Shown piece by piece: positions 6,941-9,949 of a stretch of 9,949 nucleotides of DNA. The notes beneath the pieces are model-generated. The model was not told the origin of the DNA, did not search any database, and was given only the letters and a program-made list of their open reading frames with translations. A program made the translations under genes and the position numbers. How positions within the stretch are numbered: the stretch's first letter is position 1; each line of letters begins with the position of its first letter. Origin of the DNA: DATLBY01 sp035526665. GTDB taxonomy: Bacteria; Acidobacteriota; Terriglobia; Bryobacterales; Bryobacteraceae. The stretch is from assembly GCA_035526665.1 (NCBI GenBank), contig DATLBY010000130.1, positions 1 to 9,949 of the forward strand. Reading direction: 5' to 3'.

Positions 6941-7213
6941 AGACGTACAAGCCGAATCAACACGGATGGCACCTATGAATGGGTGATCGACCAGGGCACA
7001 CGGTCCCGGGGGCAGTGGCGCAAAGCCGCCCCATGCGAATTAAAAAGCTGCGAAAAACTTGGTACGACTATTCTGCTGATCAAAGTCGAAAGCGACAAGA
7101 GCTGGCTCCTGTCACGCCGGGTGGTGGCCTCTCCCGACGGCCACCACCGGATGCTGATCGATCGCACCGACCTAGGCCTGAGCTACCGCGGCAATCGCGT
7201 CGGCGGTCGTTAG
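6941..7213 (+). pseudogene. Coding-like fragment of unknown family, no convincing start
   Basis: The frame is open from just after a TGA at 6938-6940 to a TAG at 7211-7213 (90 codons). From about 6956 the translation reads like real protein: INTDGTYEWVIDQ, RGQWRKAAPCELKSC, then a strand-rich segment ILLIKVESDKSWLLSRRVV, ending DLGLSYRGNRVGGR. The first possible start is GTG at 6983, inside the well-formed segment and without a ribosome binding site. A different frame upstream (KIEAQ at about 6906-6920) also looks partly coding. Both facts suggest the 3' remnant of a larger gene that has lost its beginning. The SRRVV-x-DG segment faintly recalls small secreted Acidobacteria proteins, but I do not recognise the family. 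It lies divergently from the amidohydrolase gene. Confidence 0.35.
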
Positions 7214-7427
7214 GATGCTTTGCTAAGTGAAAAGGAGGAACCCTAAAGCCGCAGAAGTGCAGGTTCTCGAGGGTACGCGCTGAAGGCCGTGTCAAGTATT
7301 GGTTACAGTGTGTCCGTGGCTGCGCTCCCAGGTATACAGGCAGAACAGCACGCTCCAGTCGTATTGCATGCTCACCCCTTGATGTCTCGATTGGACCGGA
7401 TGGTACCTGGATTGCACTAGCCACGGA
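7214..7427. other. Intergenic stretch before the methyltransferase
   Basis: About 210 bp with no gene I can support. One plus-strand frame (7231-7500) is open and carries the propeller-like phrase DVSIGPDGTWIALAT (7381-7425), but it has no ATG, GTG or TTG start. It ends TGATG, overlapping the second possible methyltransferase start at 7500. No clear promoter is seen. Confidence 0.3.
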
Positions 7428-8417
7428 ATGCAGACAGGCGCTGACGCTGGTATCTCTGTCAAAGCCCGCCGGGAGGGAGCGCGGCTCGCGGCGGATTTGA
7501 TGGGTATTGGGAGTACCGTGCCCAAAGCGCTCGCGTTTGTCTACTTGCCTTTTGTGGCGGTCCTAACCCTGATCTACTTTCCGTACGATACCGACCGTCC
7601 CGATTCGGCTGCAGCCGCCTCGGTGAGACGCAGCTATTACGAGGCCGCCTACAAAGGCTCCGCTCCCGGACGCCGCGGAATCGATTACGAAGAAGCCGCG
7701 CGTGCCAGCGCAGCTTCCAATGATCTAATCGGCAAAGTACGGAAGTTCGTTCACGACCACAACCTAACGGGTAAGCGTGTCCTCGATGTCGGCTCAGGAC
7801 ACGGTCTTTTGCAGGATGCGGTGGATGACTACACCGGAATCGATCTTTCCTCGAGAGTGGCTTCCTTCTATCACAAGCCATTTGTCGCCGGCTCGGCTAC
7901 CGCCATGCCCTTTGCGGACAACTCGTTCGACGCCGTTTGGACTTTCTGGGTGCTCGAGCATATCCCGCAGCCGGAGCGCGCGCTAATCGAGATGCGGCGG
8001 GTCTTGAAAAATGGCGGCTTGTTGCTACTGTCCCCCGCCTGGGACTGCACACCCTGGGCCGCCGATGGGTTTGGCGTTCGTCCGTATGAGGAGTTTAACT
8101 GGAGTGGCAAGCTCGTGAAGGCGAGTCTCCCACTGATCGCGTCCCCGTTCTTCAGCGTGTGGCACGCCGTACCTATACGTGCCATTCGGAGCCTGCAATA
8201 CAGAATGGGGGGCGAGACAACGCGGCTGCGGTTTCGCGCTCTCAATGCAAATTATCAGACGTATTGGGAACCCGATGCAGACGCTGCTGTTTCCTTAACG
8301 CGTTATGAAGCTTGGCTTTGGTTTCGAGCCCGTGGCGACGAGTGCCTCAATTGCGGCGATGGCGGGCTGATTTCATTCGACTCTTCCGGAATCATGGTCA
8401 TCCGTGTTCGTAAATAG
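7428..8417 (+). CDS. Membrane-anchored class I SAM-dependent methyltransferase
   Basis: A 329-residue protein from ATG 7428. A single hydrophobic segment, about residues 34-51 (ALAFVYLPFVAVLTLIYF), is followed by charged residues and probably anchors the enzyme in the membrane. The Rossmann methyltransferase core follows: motif I RVLDVGSGHG (117-126) binds S-adenosylmethionine, GIDLS gives acidic D139, and FDAVWTFWVLEHIPQPE (168-183) plus MRRVLKNGGLLLLSP (189-203) are the post-motifs of the Methyltransf_11 (UbiE/SmtA-like) group. A cysteine pair, CLNC at 306-309, lies near the C-terminus. The start is uncertain: ATG 7500 (residue 25) would give a more usual short tail before the membrane helix, and neither start has a strong ribosome binding site. 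The substrate is unknown; a lipid or quinone-like molecule would fit the anchor, but this is speculation. It appears monocistronic. Confidence 0.88.
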   Translation: MQTGADAGISVKARREGARLAADLMGIGSTVPKALAFVYLPFVAVLTLIYFPYDTDRPDSAAAASVRRSYYEAAYKGSAPGRRGIDYEEAARASAASNDLIGKVRKFVHDHNLTGKRVLDVGSGHGLLQDAVDDYTGIDLSSRVASFYHKPFVAGSATAMPFADNSFDAVWTFWVLEHIPQPERALIEMRRVLKNGGLLLLSPAWDCTPWAADGFGVRPYEEFNWSGKLVKASLPLIASPFFSVWHAVPIRAIRSLQYRMGGETTRLRFRALNANYQTYWEPDADAAVSLTRYEAWLWFRARGDECLNCGDGGLISFDSSGIMVIRVRK

Positions 8418-9059
8418 GCTGCCACAAGCGCGCCTTTGACGCCCGAGGAGTCCACTTGACAGAATAAGGAAGTCTCAAACACTGCGTGCAGGAGATGCCT
8501 GGCAGTGGGAAGAATGAGCGCCTAGTCATCTGCGGGTAACCCCCTCGCCCCCGCACATGGCAGGTTACTCCAATACAGCTGATCAAGGATTCCCGCCGCG
8601 TCAGAGACACTAAGAAGCTTACTTAGGGAGCCGAGAAATCGAGGGTTTTGGCGCGTCGTCCCGCACCTGTGGGTATGCGGAAATGACACTCCGTAGGAAA
8701 GGTCGCACTAAAATGAGATTGGCTCCCCAAGGCGTACACAGATCCGAACACGCGAATGGAGAATTTCGGCAGAGTAAATTTCTCCAGGCTGTTAACCGCC
8801 ACGGGAGTTTCGAATTTGCGCGTTCGGGAGCTATAACTTTCAATGACTTACATGCTTTAGTTCGGTCTGGCTGTCCAGAATAGAATTCAAAATTCCTGGG
8901 CCGCTCGTTGCTGGATATCCTTTGTGTCGTTAATCGAGTTCGAGTGTTCGCGACATCGAAGAGAAGCTATTGTCCCTACAAAGAACCAATCAGGCGGTCG
9001 AACGCACCGGCCCGAGATCGGATGGATGCCCGAGCCGCATAGTATTCTCATTCATCAGC
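8418..9059. other. Gene-free stretch
   Basis: About 640 bp in which all frames are short and lack recognisable motifs. I see only minor symmetry: GTAACC at 8536-8541 opposite GGTTAC at 8563-8568 (21-base loop), and GAATT-CAA-AATTC at 8883-8895. Neither is followed by a T-run. No tRNA arm pattern was found. Since a transposase remnant follows, part of this stretch may be the decayed left flank of an insertion sequence, but I could not find a terminal inverted repeat. Confidence 0.5.
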
Positions 9060-9223
9060 ATGGAAGATGGAGAAAGACTGAGCCTGGAGAAGATGCGGGC
9101 GTGGGTGGAGGCCAGCGGGGAGGTGAGCTTCAAAGCTTGGGGTCGCGACGAGTTGTACGGCGCAGTCCGCGCCAGACGTTGCGGAAGCAGGATTATGGGC
9201 GGCCTGAAGCGTCTGCGCGTTGA
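9060..9223 (+). pseudogene. Truncated, frameshifted integrase-type transposase (5' remnant)
   Basis: From ATG 9060 the translation (MEDGERLSLEKMRAWVEASG, then EVSFKAWGRDELYGAVR) has the helical N-terminus of DDE integrase-core transposases, whose members typically read LSLEEIRAFLEASEEVRFE..REEVYGWV. At 9169-9172 the match jumps frame: after GTC CGC the continuation RQTLRKQDYG, characteristic of the same family (QTLRKQxYxRLxRxxR), is found in another frame after two extra bases (GC). It runs to the TGA at 9221-9223, where similarity stops. So only ~55 codons remain, with one 2-base insertion and loss of the whole catalytic core. The remnant is inactive. Family recognition is from memory of the integrase N-terminus, not a search. 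Confidence 0.65.
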
Positions 9224-9299
9224 GTCTCCATCCGAAAGAGAATTGAAGTATGCTTATGAATACCTTATGCAAGTCGTCCTCCGGAATAACACCGATCTT

Positions 9300-9949
9300 G
9301 TGCCTTCGCCAAGGCTTCTCACTATACTTATGTGGCTGCTGCAATCAGTGGCAGTGGCCCAGCAAGCCACCGTTCAGGTTCCGGGAACCGCACAGATTTT
9401 ACTAGCCGGATCAAGTCAATTTTCTACCGTGAGCGGATCTGACTCCTCCGGAAGATTCACGTTAGACACTTTCGATAAAAACTATCCAGTGCTAGTGAAT
9501 TTGAGACTATTACCAGGACAAGCCATTCAATTCGCTGCGAGCGGACAGGTTGATGTAGATCCCAATTTGCCGAGTAGCTTTCGGTTCGCCTCTCCGAATG
9601 GAACAACCCAAGGTGTGAAGATCGAAGGGGGATACACCGGAAGAATTTCGGGAAAGCAAGGATCTCTCGTCGGCGTTTTTATCGGCGACAGGTTCTTTTC
9701 TCAGTATGGTCACTCTACCTTTTTGAGCGCTGCGGATAGGATCGATGTGCTTGACCCCCCCCTTGCGATACCATTTCTCATCGGGGACGGGACAACGCCG
9801 GACGGTGTCCGCCGCACGTTTATAGTCCCGCGCTTGGCAGCAAAATTATACCTCGGCATCTTAGATAAACCAGCGAATGATAACGGTGGTTCGTTCACTG
9901 CAACACTTTCAATCGTTCCACAGCCTCCAGCTCCGGGGCTAATTAATCC
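9300..9949 (+). CDS. Secreted protein with LecA-like beta-sandwich pattern (3' end outside window)
   Basis: An open frame continues to the right edge (216 codons from GTG 9300). That start gives a good signal peptide: PSPR, then hydrophobic LLTILMWLLQSVAV, and likely cleavage near AVAQ-Q. The mature part opens with VQVPGTAQILLAGSS, a phrase seen in secreted Acidobacteria/Planctomycetes proteins that often end in a PEP-CTERM signal. The order LLPGQAIQFAASG, then FLIGDGTT, FIVPRLAAKLYLGILD and DNGGSF recalls the PA-IL/LecA lectin: YNPGDVITIVAAG, KIGNSGT, and a D-x-x-x-T...NNSGSF calcium site. Here D...NDNGGSF may keep part of that site. Fold assignment is by pattern and unproven. The frame is also open upstream through the transposase remnant, so ATG 9267 or ATG 9330 are other possible starts. 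No good ribosome binding site decides between them. A C8 run (9755-9762) lies in the gene without breaking the frame. Confidence 0.65.
   Translation, partial: MPSPRLLTILMWLLQSVAVAQQATVQVPGTAQILLAGSSQFSTVSGSDSSGRFTLDTFDKNYPVLVNLRLLPGQAIQFAASGQVDVDPNLPSSFRFASPNGTTQGVKIEGGYTGRISGKQGSLVGVFIGDRFFSQYGHSTFLSAADRIDVLDPPLAIPFLIGDGTTPDGVRRTFIVPRLAAKLYLGILDKPANDNGGSFTATLSIVPQPPAPGLIN

Noticed and set aside
7292..7370. Small minus-strand frame beginning MQYDWSVLF with a good Shine-Dalgarno sequence (AAGGGGTGAGC)
   Set aside because: The opening recalls amino-acid ABC transporter permeases, but only 25 residues follow and the rest does not match; too short to support.
7231..7500. Plus-strand open frame with DVSIGPDGTWIALAT, resembling a beta-propeller repeat
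   Set aside because: No start codon in the frame, and the rest of the translation is not protein-like; a single phrase could be chance.
8536..8568. GTAACC/GGTTAC inverted repeat as a terminator after the methyltransferase gene
   Set aside because: Only 6 bp of stem with a 21-base loop, no following T-run, and about 120 bp from the stop codon.
8398..8883. Short frames 8398-8610 (-), 8619-8843 (-) and 8683-8883 (+)
   Set aside because: No motifs, no ribosome binding sites and composition of random sequence.
1..9949. CRISPR array, tRNA or rRNA gene, riboswitch
   Set aside because: I saw no spaced direct repeats, cloverleaf or T-loop pattern, or rRNA sequence on reading the window.

Overview
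The window looks like chromosomal DNA of a moderately GC-rich soil bacterium. The protein types (exported amidohydrolase and cupin, creatininase homologue, secreted PGTA...LAG-type protein) resemble those of Acidobacteriota of the Solibacter/Bryobacter kind. That placement is inference from remembered family resemblance; no 16S or other marker gene is present.

Region 1 (1-2386, minus strand) is a two-gene DNA repair/modification module. A TTG-initiated radical SAM protein with a C-terminal helix-hairpin-helix domain is followed, with a 4-base GTGA overlap, by a DUF4130-UdgX fusion. The fusion carries the UdgX hallmarks GEQPGDQED and KRRIH and runs off the left edge. This pair recurs in many bacteria, but the chemistry of the radical SAM partner is unknown to me.

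Region 2 (2501-6872) holds four enzymes of small-molecule metabolism. A creatininase-family amidohydrolase (minus) and a mandelate racemase-type enolase superfamily enzyme (plus) diverge from a short promoter region containing the perfect inverted repeat TTGAC-N6-GTCAA. An exported metal-dependent amidohydrolase and an exported bicupin (both minus, 15 bp apart) form a second transcription unit that converges on the enolase gene with 16 bp between stops. The grouping suggests a catabolic locus, but the substrate cannot be read from the sequence.

Region 3 (6873-7427) is a low-density stretch with one coding-like fragment of unknown family (6941-7213) that has no convincing start. Region 4 (7428-8417, plus) is a class I SAM-dependent methyltransferase with one N-terminal membrane segment.

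Region 5 (8418-9949) begins with about 640 bp in which I see no gene. It is followed by the first ~55 codons of an integrase-type transposase, broken by an apparent 2-base insertion and truncated (9060-9223). The start of a secreted protein follows (9300 to the right edge), whose C-terminal pattern recalls the LecA/PA-IL lectin fold. The transposase remnant and the secreted protein lie in the same open frame.
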